Below are positions 25,115-34,179 of a DNA stretch of 64,000 nucleotides, one piece after another. Under the pieces are notes generated by a model, which had not been told where the DNA came from, searched no databases, and worked only from the letters and a program-made list of their open reading frames with translations. This DNA comes from Puniceibacterium sediminis (GTDB lineage: Bacteria; Pseudomonadota; Alphaproteobacteria; Rhodobacterales; Rhodobacteraceae). How positions within the stretch are numbered: the first letter of the stretch is position 1; the number at the start of each line of letters is the position of its first letter. The position numbers and the translations under genes are program-made. Where the stretch lies: positions 62,001 through 126,000 of the forward strand of contig NZ_FZNN01000002.1 of NCBI RefSeq assembly GCF_900188035.1, written 5' to 3'.

Positions 25115-25741
25115 ATGAAGCACGCCTTTGTATTGGATTGTGAGTTTTTGACTGCCGAAGGTTCGCCGTCGCGCTTCTGGTGCGGACCATACGATCCCGA
25201 TCCGGTGGTTGCCCAGATCGGTGTCGCAAAGCTGGGGCTGGAGGCGGATTATCCTCTGCTCGATACGCTGCGCCTCTATGTCATTCCACGCGACCGGCAT
25301 GGCGCTCAGGTCAGGCTGGATCCGTTTTTTACCAAGCTGACCGGCATTGCGGAAGAAAACATCGAACAAGAGGGGCTGCCACTTATCGATGCACTGGAGC
25401 GGATCAGTGACTTCGCTGCCGGACAACAGCTTTGGTCATGGGGAAAGGACGAGTTCAACATGGTGGCGATCAGTTGCTATGTTGAGGGCGTGACGCCGCC
25501 TATCCCTGCCGCGCAGTTTGGCAATGCTTGTGGTCTGCTGCTGCGGGCGGGGATGCCGTATGAGGATCTCAAGACGATGCGCAGCAACCGGCTTGCCGAT
25601 TACTTCCAGATCGATCATCCGCCACTTCGGGGGCATGACGCCTTGGACGATGCCTTGTCCGTGGCCTATGTCCTTCAGGCGCTGCTGCGGCAGGGAAAAC
25701 TGCACCCGGCAGATTTTCAGGAGCCGCTTCGCCAGACCTGA
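25115..25741 (+). CDS. DEDDh-type 3'-5' exonuclease-like protein
   Basis: A 208-residue protein of the RNase H-like exonuclease fold. The first acidic motif is VLDCEFLT near the N-terminus, the second falls around LWSWGKDEFNM, and the third is GHDALDDALSVAYVL, giving the DEDDh pattern. Proteins of this type trim DNA or RNA 3' ends. ATG at 25115 is preferred over 25100 because GGAGG (25102-25106) lies between the two. It is convergent with rnr and alone on its strand. Confidence 0.75.
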   Translation: MKHAFVLDCEFLTAEGSPSRFWCGPYDPDPVVAQIGVAKLGLEADYPLLDTLRLYVIPRDRHGAQVRLDPFFTKLTGIAEENIEQEGLPLIDALERISDFAAGQQLWSWGKDEFNMVAISCYVEGVTPPIPAAQFGNACGLLLRAGMPYEDLKTMRSNRLADYFQIDHPPLRGHDALDDALSVAYVLQALLRQGKLHPADFQEPLRQT

Positions 25742-25764
25742 GCCGGGACGCCCTGAGGCGGCTG

Positions 25765-28053
25765 TCAGGATGTGCGGCGGCGTTTGACCTTGGTTTTGGC
25801 CTTGGCGTCCTTTTTGCGGGCATTCGCCTGCTTGCGCCGGGGGCCGCCGCCCGAAGGTGCGCCACGACGTCCGCGCGGGCCGCCGCGTGACGGGCCGCTG
25901 GGCATGTCGTTTTCCTCAAGCGTCAGCAGATCAAAGGCAAGGCCGCCCGTCACTGGCGCGGCTTCGATCAGTTTGACCGTGACGCGCATGCCAAGGGTGA
26001 TGACCATACCCGTATCGGCGCCCATCAGCGTGGCGCTGTTGGGGTCGAAGTGGAAATATTCGTTGCCCAGATTGCGGATCGGCACGAGGCCGTCAGCGCC
26101 GGTTTCATCCAGCTTTACGAAGACCCCGAACTTGGCGACGCCAGAGATGCGGCCGGTGAATTCCGCGCCGATCCTGTCGGACAGGAAGGCGGCAAGGTAG
26201 CGGTCGGTGGTGTCGCGTTCGGCCATCATCGACCGGCGTTCGGTCAGCGAGATATGTTCGGCGGTGGCCTCGAGTCCGTCGATTTCATGCGGCTTCAGCC
26301 CGTCGTCGCCCCAGCCATGGGCCAGGATCAGCGCGCGGTGCACCACGAGGTCGGAATAGCGCCGGATCGGCGAGGTGAAATGCGCATAGGATCGCAGGGC
26401 CAGACCGAAGTGGCCGAAATTCGCGGGCGAATAATAGGCCTGCGTCATCGACCGCAGGGTCGCCATGTTGATCAGTTCAGCCTCGTCGCTTCCGGCGGCG
26501 TCGTGCAGCAGTTTGTTGAGGTGCGCGGTCTTCAGCACCTGCCCCTTGGCCAGCTGAAGGCCGGCGGAATCGGCCACCTCGCGCAGGGTTTCAAGCTTGG
26601 CGGGGGGCGGTTCTTCGTGCACGCGGAACAGCAGGGGGGTCTTTTTCGCGATCAGCGTTTCGGCGGCGGCCACGTTGGCGAGGACCATGAATTCTTCGAT
26701 CAGGCGGTGCGCGTCGAGGCGGATGGTGAAGTTGACGGCGGTCAGCTTGCCCTCTTCCGAGAATTCGATCTTGCGTTCGGGCAGGTCGAGATCGAGCGGC
26801 TGGCGGCGGTCGCTGGCGGATTTGAGCGCGGCGTAGGCGGCATAAAGCGGTTTCAGCACGTCGTCGATCAGCGGTTCGGTCTGTTCGTCGGGGGTGCCAT
26901 CGATGGCAGCCTGCACCTGTTGATAGGTCAGCGCCGCGATCGAGCGCATGAGGCCGCGGTGGAAGGTCTGGCCGGTCTTGGTGCCCGAGGAATCGATGGT
27001 CATGCGCACGGCAAGGCAGGCACGCGGCACGCCTTCGTGCAGCGAACAGAGGTCACCGGACAGGCGGTCGGGCAGCATGGGCACGACGCGGTCGGGGAAA
27101 TAGCTGGAGTTGCCGCGCTTGCGGGCCTCGCTGTCCAGCGCGGAGCCGGTGCGGACGTAGTGGGCGACATCGGCGATGGCGACCCAGATCACATGCCCGC
27201 CGGGGTTTTTCGGGTCATCATCGGCATGTGCATAGCAGGCGTCGTCGCGGTCACGCGCATCCCACGGGTCGATGGTGACCAGCGGCATGTCGCGCAGATC
27301 CTTGCGGCCCTTCAGGCCTGCGGGCTCTGCGTTGTCGGCTTCGGCGATCACATCGTCGGGGAAATCATCGGGAATGCCGTGCTGGTGGATCGCGATCAGG
27401 GACACGGCGCGCGGTTCGCTGGGGTCGCCAAGGCGCATTGTAATGCGTGCCTTCGGCAGGCCCATGCGGCCACGCGGGGGACCGGCCTGTTCGGCTTCGA
27501 CCAGCTCGCCCTCTTGCGCGCCGCCGGTGGCGTCGGCGGCGACGGTCCATTCCTTGTCCGCGCCCTTATCGATGGGCAGGATACGCCCGCCTTCGGAGCC
27601 TTTGCGGAAGATGCCGACAATCTTGTGCGGGTTGCTTCCGATGCGGCGGATCAGCCGGGCCTCATAGTTGTGATCCCCCTCTTGCACCAGTTGCAGGCGG
27701 GCAAGGATGCGGTCACCTTCGCCAAGCGCCGGGTCAGAGGCGCGCGGGATGATCAGAACAATGGGTTCGTGGCCTTCGCCCTGCCATTCAAGCGGCTTGG
27801 CAAAAAGATCGCCATCACTGTTGGGCGCCTTGACCTGCAACACGCTGACCGGGGGCAGGCGGTCGGGGTCGCGATAGGTCTTGTGGCGCTTTTCAAGATG
27901 GCCTTCTTCCTCCAGCTCTTTCAGCAGGCGCTTGAGGTCGATGCGGGCGGCGCCTTTGATGCCAAAAGCCTTGGCGATATCGCGCTTCGCGGTGAGTGTC
28001 GGGTTATCGGAGATCCATGCGAGGATGTCTGACTTTGTTGGCAGCGTGCTCAT
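25765..28053 (-). CDS. rnr: Ribonuclease R
   Basis: A 762-residue 3'-5' exoribonuclease that degrades structured RNA. Order: N-terminal winged-helix-like segment (residues 1-60), cold-shock-type OB region, RNB catalytic domain with DPWDARDRDDACYA (metal-binding Asp cluster) and HFTSPIRRYSDLVVHR, an S1 domain (FTGRISGVAKFGVFVKLDE), and a Lys/Arg-rich tail. A very long open frame also runs on the opposite strand but has no protein-like features. No gene lies between it and the GNAT gene upstream. Confidence 0.96.
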   Translation of the reverse strand: MSTLPTKSDILAWISDNPTLTAKRDIAKAFGIKGAARIDLKRLLKELEEEGHLEKRHKTYRDPDRLPPVSVLQVKAPNSDGDLFAKPLEWQGEGHEPIVLIIPRASDPALGEGDRILARLQLVQEGDHNYEARLIRRIGSNPHKIVGIFRKGSEGGRILPIDKGADKEWTVAADATGGAQEGELVEAEQAGPPRGRMGLPKARITMRLGDPSEPRAVSLIAIHQHGIPDDFPDDVIAEADNAEPAGLKGRKDLRDMPLVTIDPWDARDRDDACYAHADDDPKNPGGHVIWVAIADVAHYVRTGSALDSEARKRGNSSYFPDRVVPMLPDRLSGDLCSLHEGVPRACLAVRMTIDSSGTKTGQTFHRGLMRSIAALTYQQVQAAIDGTPDEQTEPLIDDVLKPLYAAYAALKSASDRRQPLDLDLPERKIEFSEEGKLTAVNFTIRLDAHRLIEEFMVLANVAAAETLIAKKTPLLFRVHEEPPPAKLETLREVADSAGLQLAKGQVLKTAHLNKLLHDAAGSDEAELINMATLRSMTQAYYSPANFGHFGLALRSYAHFTSPIRRYSDLVVHRALILAHGWGDDGLKPHEIDGLEATAEHISLTERRSMMAERDTTDRYLAAFLSDRIGAEFTGRISGVAKFGVFVKLDETGADGLVPIRNLGNEYFHFDPNSATLMGADTGMVITLGMRVTVKLIEAAPVTGGLAFDLLTLEENDMPSGPSRGGPRGRRGAPSGGGPRRKQANARKKDAKAKTKVKRRRTS

Positions 28054-28125
28054 ACTGCCGACGTATCATGCGCCGCAGGGGACGTCACGGGCGAAGACGC
28101 CTGTTTGCGGGATGATCCGCGCGTT

Positions 28126-28548
28126 TCAGGCAGGCTGGCGCATTTCGCGGTGCGGGACGCCGAGGTCGTCATAAATCGGCCCCGATACGGCAAAGCCGAG
28201 CTTTTCATAAAAGGGAATCGCGTGGACCTGCGCCCCCAGCGCGATCTCTGTGACGGTCGGTTCGGATCGCAGCAGGACGATGCCCTGTCGGACCAGTGCC
28301 GCGCCGATGCCGTGACCGCGCCCCGCCGCAAGGACGCAGATCCGCCCGATCCAGCCTGTGCCATCTTTTGCGTAAACCCGTGCGGTGCCGATGGGCGCGC
28401 CATCCTTCAGCGCCAGAAGATGCCGGGCGATGTCATCCACCGCGTCGAATTCTTCGGACAGGGGGAAGGCCTGTTCGTCGACGAACACCGCCACACGCAG
28501 GGCGCGGCAGGCCGCAATGTCCGCCGTTTCCTCGACCCGGAGGGTCAT
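28126..28548 (-). CDS. GNAT family N-acetyltransferase
   Basis: A 140-residue acetyltransferase. The acetyl-CoA-binding motif A is clear as [21 protein letters not shown] (RxxGxG/A pattern RGHGIG), and [14 protein letters not shown] is the C-terminal motif B. It resembles the ElaA-type group, whose substrates are mostly unknown. Its ATG overlaps the dapE stop by 4 nt, so it is cotranscribed with and translationally coupled to dapE. Confidence 0.85.
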   Translation of the reverse strand: MTLRVEETADIAACRALRVAVFVDEQAFPLSEEFDAVDDIARHLLALKDGAPIGTARVYAKDGTGWIGRICVLAAGRGHGIGAALVRQGIVLLRSEPTVTEIALGAQVHAIPFYEKLGFAVSGPIYDDLGVPHREMRQPA

Positions 28549-29690
28549 TGCGCGAAATAATCGCGCAGGATGCGGCTGTAGATCGATTTGAGCTGGTGGA
28601 TCTGTGCGACCTCGACCCGTTCATCGACCTGATGCATGGTTTTGCCCACCAGCCCGAATTCGACGACCGGGCAGTGATCCTTGACGAAGCGCGCATCCGA
28701 GGTGCCGCCGCTGGTCGACAGTTCCGGCGTCACGCCGGTTTCGGCCTGCACGGATTTGGCCACGAGGTCGGACAAGGGCCCCGGCGGGGTGAGGAAGCTT
28801 TCGCCGGAAATCTTGATCTGGAGGGTTGTTTTTGTGCCGAATTCCGCGTCCACGCGGGCGGCTTCGGCGCGCAGCCAGTCGGACAGACCGGCCCCTGTGT
28901 GGGTGTCGTTGAAGCGGATGTTGAGCGTTGCGCGGGTCTGCGCCGGGATCACGTTGGTCGCTGGATTGCCGGTGTCGATTGTCACCACGGCAAGGGTCGA
29001 GGCGTCGAAATGGTCGGTCCCGGTGTCGAGTTCATGCGACGAGAGGCGATCCATCAGCCGCGCCATGGCAGGCATCGGGTTCAGCGCGCGGTGCGGGTAG
29101 GCGGAATGGCCCTGCTGGCCGGTCACGGTGAAATGCGCGTTCATCGACCCGCGCCGCCCGATCTTCATCATCTGGCCCATATGGTCGGGGCAGGTGGGTT
29201 CGCCGACCAGACAGTCAGTCATCTGTTCGCCGCTCTGCGCCATCCAGTCGAGCAGGGCGATGGTGCCATCGGTGGAATCGCCTTCCTCATCCCCGGTGAT
29301 GGTCAGGATCACCGCGCCATCGGGCGGGGTATCGGTGACAAAATCGACTGCGGCGGCAACAAAGGCCGCGACGCCGGATTTCATGTCCGTGGCGCCGCGC
29401 CCATACATGAAGCCGTCTTTGATATCGGCACCAAAGGGGGCCATGGTCCAGTCGCCGGGGTCACCCAGCGGGACAACATCGGTGTGGCCATTGAAGCCAA
29501 AGCTGCGCGGATGACCCTTTGCACCCCAGCGGGCAAAGAGGTTGCTGATCCCTGCGCGATCCACGCGGGTGCAGGTGAACCCGGCGGCAGAAAGGTGGGT
29601 TTCAAGAAAGACCAGTGCGCCGCCTTCTTCGGGGGTGACCGAAGGACAGCGGATCAGGGCGGCGGTCAGGTCTGCGGGATCAAGGGGCAT
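28545..29690 (-). CDS. dapE: Succinyl-diaminopimelate desuccinylase
   Basis: A 381-residue M20 dinuclear zinc enzyme that hydrolyses N-succinyl-LL-diaminopimelate in the lysine and peptidoglycan-precursor pathway. Motifs in order: [35 protein letters not shown] (bridging and catalytic acids), SGGTSDARF and [14 protein letters not shown]. Length is typical. dapD, the preceding succinylation step, lies about 1.6 kb further upstream on the same strand, and asd is also in this window, so much of the succinylase branch is clustered. Confidence 0.96.
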   Translation of the reverse strand: MPLDPADLTAALIRCPSVTPEEGGALVFLETHLSAAGFTCTRVDRAGISNLFARWGAKGHPRSFGFNGHTDVVPLGDPGDWTMAPFGADIKDGFMYGRGATDMKSGVAAFVAAAVDFVTDTPPDGAVILTITGDEEGDSTDGTIALLDWMAQSGEQMTDCLVGEPTCPDHMGQMMKIGRRGSMNAHFTVTGQQGHSAYPHRALNPMPAMARLMDRLSSHELDTGTDHFDASTLAVVTIDTGNPATNVIPAQTRATLNIRFNDTHTGAGLSDWLRAEAARVDAEFGTKTTLQIKISGESFLTPPGPLSDLVAKSVQAETGVTPELSTSGGTSDARFVKDHCPVVEFGLVGKTMHQVDERVEVAQIHQLKSIYSRILRDYFAQ

Positions 29691-29756
29691 CGCGGCTCTC
29701 CGTTCGGGCGTTTGCGCTTGGGGTAGCGCAGCCGCGTGGCAGAGGCAAACCGTGCT

Positions 29757-30110
29757 TTATTGCACCTTGGTTTCGGGCTTGCTGTTGGGCTTGTCGAAAA
29801 ACGGCGTGACCTGCGCGACGATGACCGAATTTTCGGCCAGGGCGCGGGCCATCAGCTCGGCTTCATCCTCGTCGATCTCGTGACCTTCGGCGCGGCGTTC
29901 CTCTTCTGTGCCGTAGCCGGTCACGTCGAGCGGCGCCATGTCCGCCTGTTTGAGGATCGCCACGGTTTCGCGCACGGCCTCGGCCTCGTCTATGCCGCTG
30001 GCATAGCACATCAGCGCCGCACCGGTCGCGCCTTTGGGCAGGCCGTCGCCGGTCTTGCGACCGACCTCGACCAGCAGGGTGTAAACCGCTTGTTTTGACG
30101 TTTTTGTCAT
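29757..30110 (-). CDS. Conserved hypothetical protein (117 aa)
   Basis: A 117-residue acidic, soluble protein: MTKTSKQAVYTLLVEVGRKTG, then an alpha/beta-looking middle, and a Glu-rich region (EEERRAEGHEIDEDEAELM). I have the impression of a small conserved Rhodobacteraceae protein of unknown function but cannot name a domain. The start at 30110 gives a plausible N-terminus; the ribosome site is weak (GGGGCAC). It lies 66 nt before dapE on the same strand and could be part of the dap transcript. Confidence 0.65.
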   Translation of the reverse strand: MTKTSKQAVYTLLVEVGRKTGDGLPKGATGAALMCYASGIDEAEAVRETVAILKQADMAPLDVTGYGTEEERRAEGHEIDEDEAELMARALAENSVIVAQVTPFFDKPNSKPETKVQ

Positions 30111-30180
30111 GATGTGCCCCGCTGCGAAATCTGATCTGCGCAATGCCGGATCGTGGCGCATTTGTCCAGTGCCGGGCGGC

Positions 30181-31209
30181 TCAGGCGGTGAGTTCGACCA
30201 GCAGCGCGGTGGCGTAGATCACCATCACCAGAACGCTTTCGACACCGATCCGCCCCGGTCCGGCCTTTTGGCGCACGATCAACCCGCCAAGCAGGACCGC
30301 CGTCATCATCAGCCCGGCGCAGAGCCAGAAAAGATCGTGCAGCGATATGGCGTGAAAGAGCGAGCCATCGCGATAGGCCACATCCGAGGCCACAAGGACC
30401 AGCGTGTCAAAGCTGTTGCCGCCGATGATGCCCCCGACCGCCAGTTGCAGCGCGCCGCGCCGGACGGCCGCCAGCGTGGTGACAAGTTCAGGCAAAGATG
30501 TCGCCACGGCGGTGATCAGCGCGCCCACGAGGCTGGACGACAGGGAATAGCGGGTGATCAGGGTGCCGCCCACCTGGCTGATGACCCAGCCCCCTGCCGC
30601 CATCACCGCCGCGAGGGCGGCAAAACGCAGGATCGCGCCGCGGGCGGGGCGGTGGCGTTCGTTCTTGTCCTCGGGCAAATCCTTGCGGGTTTCATCGGTG
30701 TGCACGGGGCGCCACATCGGTGCCTCGCTGACCGATCGGGAAATACGCACGCCGGCGATATAGGCCAGAAACAGCAGGACCGAAGCAGGGTGGATGCCGA
30801 AATAGGCAATATCCGGTCCGGCCATGGCGGCGAGGGGGATCGACAGCAGGACGATCAGCAAAACGGACTGAAACAGAATGGCGGGTTCGGCGGCGGCATG
30901 TTCGAGGTTGGCACGCCTGTGCACCACATCGCCAATGGCCAGGAACAGGGTCTGGGCCGCGATGCCCCCGACCGCATTGGAAAAGGCAAAGCTGGCGTCA
31001 CCCGAAAGCGCCGCGTTGATCGAGACGACGATACCCGCCACCGAGGTGGCGCCGCCAAGGATCAGCCCGCCGACCAGCGCCTCGCCCATGCGGGTGCGGT
31101 CGGCGATGATGTCCGCCAGTTCGGTCAGCTTGATCGAAGCAAGCACCACGATGCCCCCGGCGAGGGCCAGCACACACAGAAGCAGCGGCAGCGAGAGGGC
31201 GGAGATCAT
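30181..31209 (-). CDS. Sodium/calcium exchanger-type membrane antiporter
   Basis: A 342-residue membrane protein with two halves of about five hydrophobic helices each, the layout of the cation/Ca2+ exchanger superfamily. The second alpha repeat is canonical: AVATSLPELVTTLAAVRRGA, then GGIIGGNSFDTL. The first is altered: GGATSVAGIVVSINAALSGD, then SNAVGGIAAQTLFLA, where the Glu expected after SxP is missing. Cation selectivity may therefore differ from classical Na+/Ca2+ exchange. A hydrophilic charged loop of about 35 residues separates the halves. The ATG at 31209 follows AAAGGA at a slightly long distance. Confidence 0.82.
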   Translation of the reverse strand: MISALSLPLLLCVLALAGGIVVLASIKLTELADIIADRTRMGEALVGGLILGGATSVAGIVVSINAALSGDASFAFSNAVGGIAAQTLFLAIGDVVHRRANLEHAAAEPAILFQSVLLIVLLSIPLAAMAGPDIAYFGIHPASVLLFLAYIAGVRISRSVSEAPMWRPVHTDETRKDLPEDKNERHRPARGAILRFAALAAVMAAGGWVISQVGGTLITRYSLSSSLVGALITAVATSLPELVTTLAAVRRGALQLAVGGIIGGNSFDTLVLVASDVAYRDGSLFHAISLHDLFWLCAGLMMTAVLLGGLIVRQKAGPGRIGVESVLVMVIYATALLVELTA

Positions 31210-31244
31210 GTGGGATGGTTTCCTTTCGGGGGCACCAACGGCAT

Positions 31245-31275
31245 GGGGCCGCGCAGGGTGTTCCTGCGCGGCCCC
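31245..31275 (-). terminator. Strong hairpin between dapD and the antiporter gene
   Basis: Perfect 13-bp stem GGGGCCGCGCAGG / CCTGCGCGGCCCC with a 5-nt loop, about 20 nt after the dapD stop. No T tract follows on either strand, so it may stabilise the dapD mRNA end or act as a non-canonical terminator. Confidence 0.6.
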
Positions 31276-31297
31276 GACTCTTGACTCGCGCGCCTGC

Positions 31298-32125
31298 TTA
31301 GTCGCGCAGCAGTTCGTTGATGCCGGTCTTGGAGCGGGTCTTGGCATCGACACGTTTCACGATCACCGCGCAGTAAAGGTTCACGCCGTTCTTCGAGGGC
31401 ATGGAGCCGGAGACGACAACCGAATAGGGCGGCACTTCGCCATACATGACTTCGCCGGTTTCGCGATCGACGATCTTGGTCGACTGGCCGATGTAGACGC
31501 CCATGCCCAGCACAGCGCCTTCGCGGACGATGCAGCCTTCAACCACTTCCGAGCGGGCCCCGATAAAGCAGTTGTCTTCGATGATCGTGGGGCCGGCCTG
31601 CATGGGTTCCAGCACGCCGCCGATGCCGACGCCGCCCGAAAGGTGCACGTTCTTGCCGATCTGCGCGCAGGAGCCGACGGTGGCCCATGTGTCGACCATG
31701 GTGCCGCTGTCCACATAGGCACCGAGGTTCACGAAGGACGGCATCAGTACCACGCCGGGCGCGATATAGGCGGATTTGCGGACGATGCAGTTGGGAACGG
31801 CGCGGAAACCGGCGGTTTTCCAGTCGGTTTCTTTCCAGCCCATGAATTTGCTGTCGACCTTGTCCCACCAGCCGCCGCCCTGCGGTCCGCCGTCCTGAAC
31901 TTCCATGTCCTTGATGCGAAAGCCCAGGAGTACGGCCTTTTTGGCCCACTGGTTGACGTGCCAGTCGCCGCTGTCCTGCTTTTCCGCCACGCGCAGTTTG
32001 CCGGAATCCAGCGCGTTCAGCGTGGTTTCGATGGCGTCGCGGGTCGCGCCCCTGGTTTCGGGTGTGATCGAATCGCGGGCGTCCCAGGCGGCTTCGATGG
32101 CGGTTTCAAGATCGGCGTTGGACAT
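31298..32125 (-). CDS. dapD: Tetrahydrodipicolinate N-succinyltransferase
   Basis: A 275-residue left-handed beta-helix transferase converting tetrahydrodipicolinate and succinyl-CoA to N-succinyl-2-amino-6-oxopimelate. An N-terminal helical domain (residues 1-100) precedes hexapeptide repeats ([38 protein letters not shown] and onward). ATG at 32125 is chosen because GGGAG lies 7 nt upstream and the family's N-terminus begins there. Together with dapE and asd it supplies meso-diaminopimelate and lysine. Confidence 0.97.
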   Translation of the reverse strand: MSNADLETAIEAAWDARDSITPETRGATRDAIETTLNALDSGKLRVAEKQDSGDWHVNQWAKKAVLLGFRIKDMEVQDGGPQGGGWWDKVDSKFMGWKETDWKTAGFRAVPNCIVRKSAYIAPGVVLMPSFVNLGAYVDSGTMVDTWATVGSCAQIGKNVHLSGGVGIGGVLEPMQAGPTIIEDNCFIGARSEVVEGCIVREGAVLGMGVYIGQSTKIVDRETGEVMYGEVPPYSVVVSGSMPSKNGVNLYCAVIVKRVDAKTRSKTGINELLRD

Positions 32126-32278
32126 CTGTGTCTCCCTAGCGTGGTGCGTGTTTGACTGCCCTATACCCGCCGGCGGTGGCGCGGACAATGCGCCCGAAGG
32201 GAGGGGGCGCTGGCCCCGCCGCCGGATTGGCGGCTTTGCCGGGATATTTATCGGCAGATGAAACCGCAGGCGCGGCGG

Positions 32279-33190
32279 TCAGCCAAGGGGGTCGGGTGCG
32301 ATGTTGCCACCGCAGACCAGCACGGCGACACGTTCGCCGGGCTCGGGTCGGTAGGCGCCCGAGGTCAGCGCGGCAAGCGCGGCGGCACCGGCGGGTTCGA
32401 CCAGCTGGCGGTGATCCTGCCAGAGGCGGCGTTGCGCATCGGTGATGGCGTCGTCGGTGACCAGAACGCTGGGCGTGTTGCTGGCGAGATCAAAGGCAAT
32501 CTGCCCGATGCGGCGCGCCCCAAGGGCATTGGCAGCGACCCCGGACACGTCGACATCCGTTGGCGCGCCTGCCTGTTGCGCGGCGTGCAGTGCGCAGGAG
32601 GTTTCGGGTTCAACCGCGATGACGCGGCGTTTGTCACCCCACCATGCCAATGCGCCGGAGAGCAGGCCGCCGCCGCCGACGGCGATCAGCACCGTATCAG
32701 CCACCAGCCCCTGCGCGTCCCATTCGGCAAAGCAGGTGCCCTGACCGGCGACCGTGGCGGGGGCGTCGTAGGCGTGGATCTGCATGGCGCCGGTGCGGGC
32801 CTCGAACGCCTGGGCCTGTTCCAGCGCGTTGGCATAGACACCGGGGACCACATGCAGGTCGGCGCCTGCCCGTTCGATCAGCGCGATCTTGGCGGGGCCG
32901 GCCATTTCGGGGACAAAGATCGTTGCCCGGTGGCCCAGCTGGCGGGCCGCATAGGCGACCGCCGCGCCATGGTTGCCACCAGAGGCGGCGACGACTCCGG
33001 CCTTTGGGACGTCCATCGACAGAAGGTTGTTGAACGCGCCACGGGCCTTGAAGCTGCCGGTGTGCTGCATCTGTTCGAGCTTCAGCGTCAGCGGGATGTC
33101 GGCCAGAGTCCAGCTGTCGAGCAGCGGCGTCCGCACGATATGGCCCTGCAGGCGGGCGGCGGCGGCGGTGATCTCTGCGGTCCAATCCAT
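32279..33190 (-). CDS. Threonine/serine dehydratase-like PLP enzyme
   Basis: A 303-residue fold-type II pyridoxal-phosphate enzyme. The PLP lysine lies in HTGSFKARGAFNN (Lys48), with the substrate loop SGGNHGAAVAYAA and the phosphate-binding glycine loop VGGGGLLSGA. There is no C-terminal regulatory ACT-like domain, so it belongs with catabolic threonine/serine dehydratases, serine racemases or hydroxyaspartate dehydratases; the exact substrate is open. ATG at 33190 follows AAGAGGA. It diverges from the LOG-family gene, with 73 nt between the starts. Confidence 0.85.
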   Translation of the reverse strand: MDWTAEITAAAARLQGHIVRTPLLDSWTLADIPLTLKLEQMQHTGSFKARGAFNNLLSMDVPKAGVVAASGGNHGAAVAYAARQLGHRATIFVPEMAGPAKIALIERAGADLHVVPGVYANALEQAQAFEARTGAMQIHAYDAPATVAGQGTCFAEWDAQGLVADTVLIAVGGGGLLSGALAWWGDKRRVIAVEPETSCALHAAQQAGAPTDVDVSGVAANALGARRIGQIAFDLASNTPSVLVTDDAITDAQRRLWQDHRQLVEPAGAAALAALTSGAYRPEPGERVAVLVCGGNIAPDPLG

Positions 33191-33263
33191 CAATACTGTC
33201 CTCTTAACTGGCGGTTGCCGAACAGACGCTATACGCAGTGGAAAAGAGACGAAAGGCCAAGAC

Positions 33264-34106
33264 ATGTCAGACGACCGCCGCAGCCCGTTTCGGGGCGCCA
33301 AACTTGACCGGGACACCGCCAGCCAGGTGCCCGACACGCCGCAGACGCGTGCGCCGACCTACCGGCTGGCCTTTGCCGACGTGGATTTTCTGGGAAAGGA
33401 CGCGCTGCGCCCGGTGCGGTTGCAACTGGAACTGCTGAAACCCGAAATGGTGCTGGATGAGCATGGTGTGGATTCGACTGTCGTGCTGTTTGGTGGCGCG
33501 CGCATTCCCTCACCCGAAAACAGCGACAAGGCGCGTACGAAGGCGCTGGGAGAGCTGTCGCATTTCTATGACGTCGCGCGGGAATTTTCGCGCCGCATGA
33601 CGGAAAAGTCACTGGCCGGGGGCGGGCGCGATTTCATCATTGCTACCGGCGGCGGGCCGGGCGTGATGGAGGCCGGCAATCGTGGTGCCGATGATGCGGG
33701 CGGCGTGTCCATAGGCCTGAACATCGTTCTGCCGCACGAGCAGGCGCCCAACGCCTATGTCACGCCGGGGCTGTGTTTCAACTTCCACTATTTTGCGATC
33801 CGCAAGATGCATTTCCTGATGCGCGCCTGTGCGGTTTGCGTGTTCCCGGGCGGGTTCGGGACGCTGGACGAGATGTTCGAGGCGCTGACGCTGATCCAGA
33901 CCGGCCGGATGCGGCGGGTGCCGTTCCTGCTGTTCGGGCGCGCGTTCTGGGAAAAGATCATCAACTGGGAGGCGCTGGCCGAGGCTGGCACGATCTCGGA
34001 AGAGGATTTGCAGCTGTTCCAGTTTGTCGAGACCGCCGAAGAGGCCGAAGCGGCCATCGAGGGCTGGCGGCTGATCGGCACGCGGGACGATATTCCCGGT
34101 CGCTAG
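33264..34106 (+). CDS. LOG family protein (nucleotide 5'-monophosphate phosphoribohydrolase-like)
   Basis: A 280-residue Rossmann-like protein. The family signature is present as ATGGGPGVMEAGNRGA and, later, FPGGFGTLDEMFEALTLIQ, matching the GGGxGxM and PGGxGTxxE motifs of LOG proteins. Family members cleave the N-glycosidic bond of AMP or of cytokinin monophosphates. The about 80-residue N-terminal extension marks the longer bacterial subgroup of less clear function. ATG follows GAAAGG at 7 nt. Confidence 0.87.
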   Translation: MSDDRRSPFRGAKLDRDTASQVPDTPQTRAPTYRLAFADVDFLGKDALRPVRLQLELLKPEMVLDEHGVDSTVVLFGGARIPSPENSDKARTKALGELSHFYDVAREFSRRMTEKSLAGGGRDFIIATGGGPGVMEAGNRGADDAGGVSIGLNIVLPHEQAPNAYVTPGLCFNFHYFAIRKMHFLMRACAVCVFPGGFGTLDEMFEALTLIQTGRMRRVPFLLFGRAFWEKIINWEALAEAGTISEEDLQLFQFVETAEEAEAAIEGWRLIGTRDDIPGR

Positions 34107-34179
34107 AGCGGGTTTCGCGGCGATTTTTCGGCCGGGACGGGGAAACGTCCCGGTGGCTGGCCTGTTCGGTGCCTAAGGT

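Noticed and set aside
26050-28032. A 660-codon open frame antisense to rnr
   Set aside because: It exactly shadows ribonuclease R, has Gly/Arg/His/Asp-rich composition of antisense GC-rich frames, and no domain; rnr itself has complete motifs.
31245-31275. Hairpin after dapD as a riboswitch
   Set aside because: It is a simple perfect stem in the 3' region, with no conserved riboswitch core or multi-helix structure.
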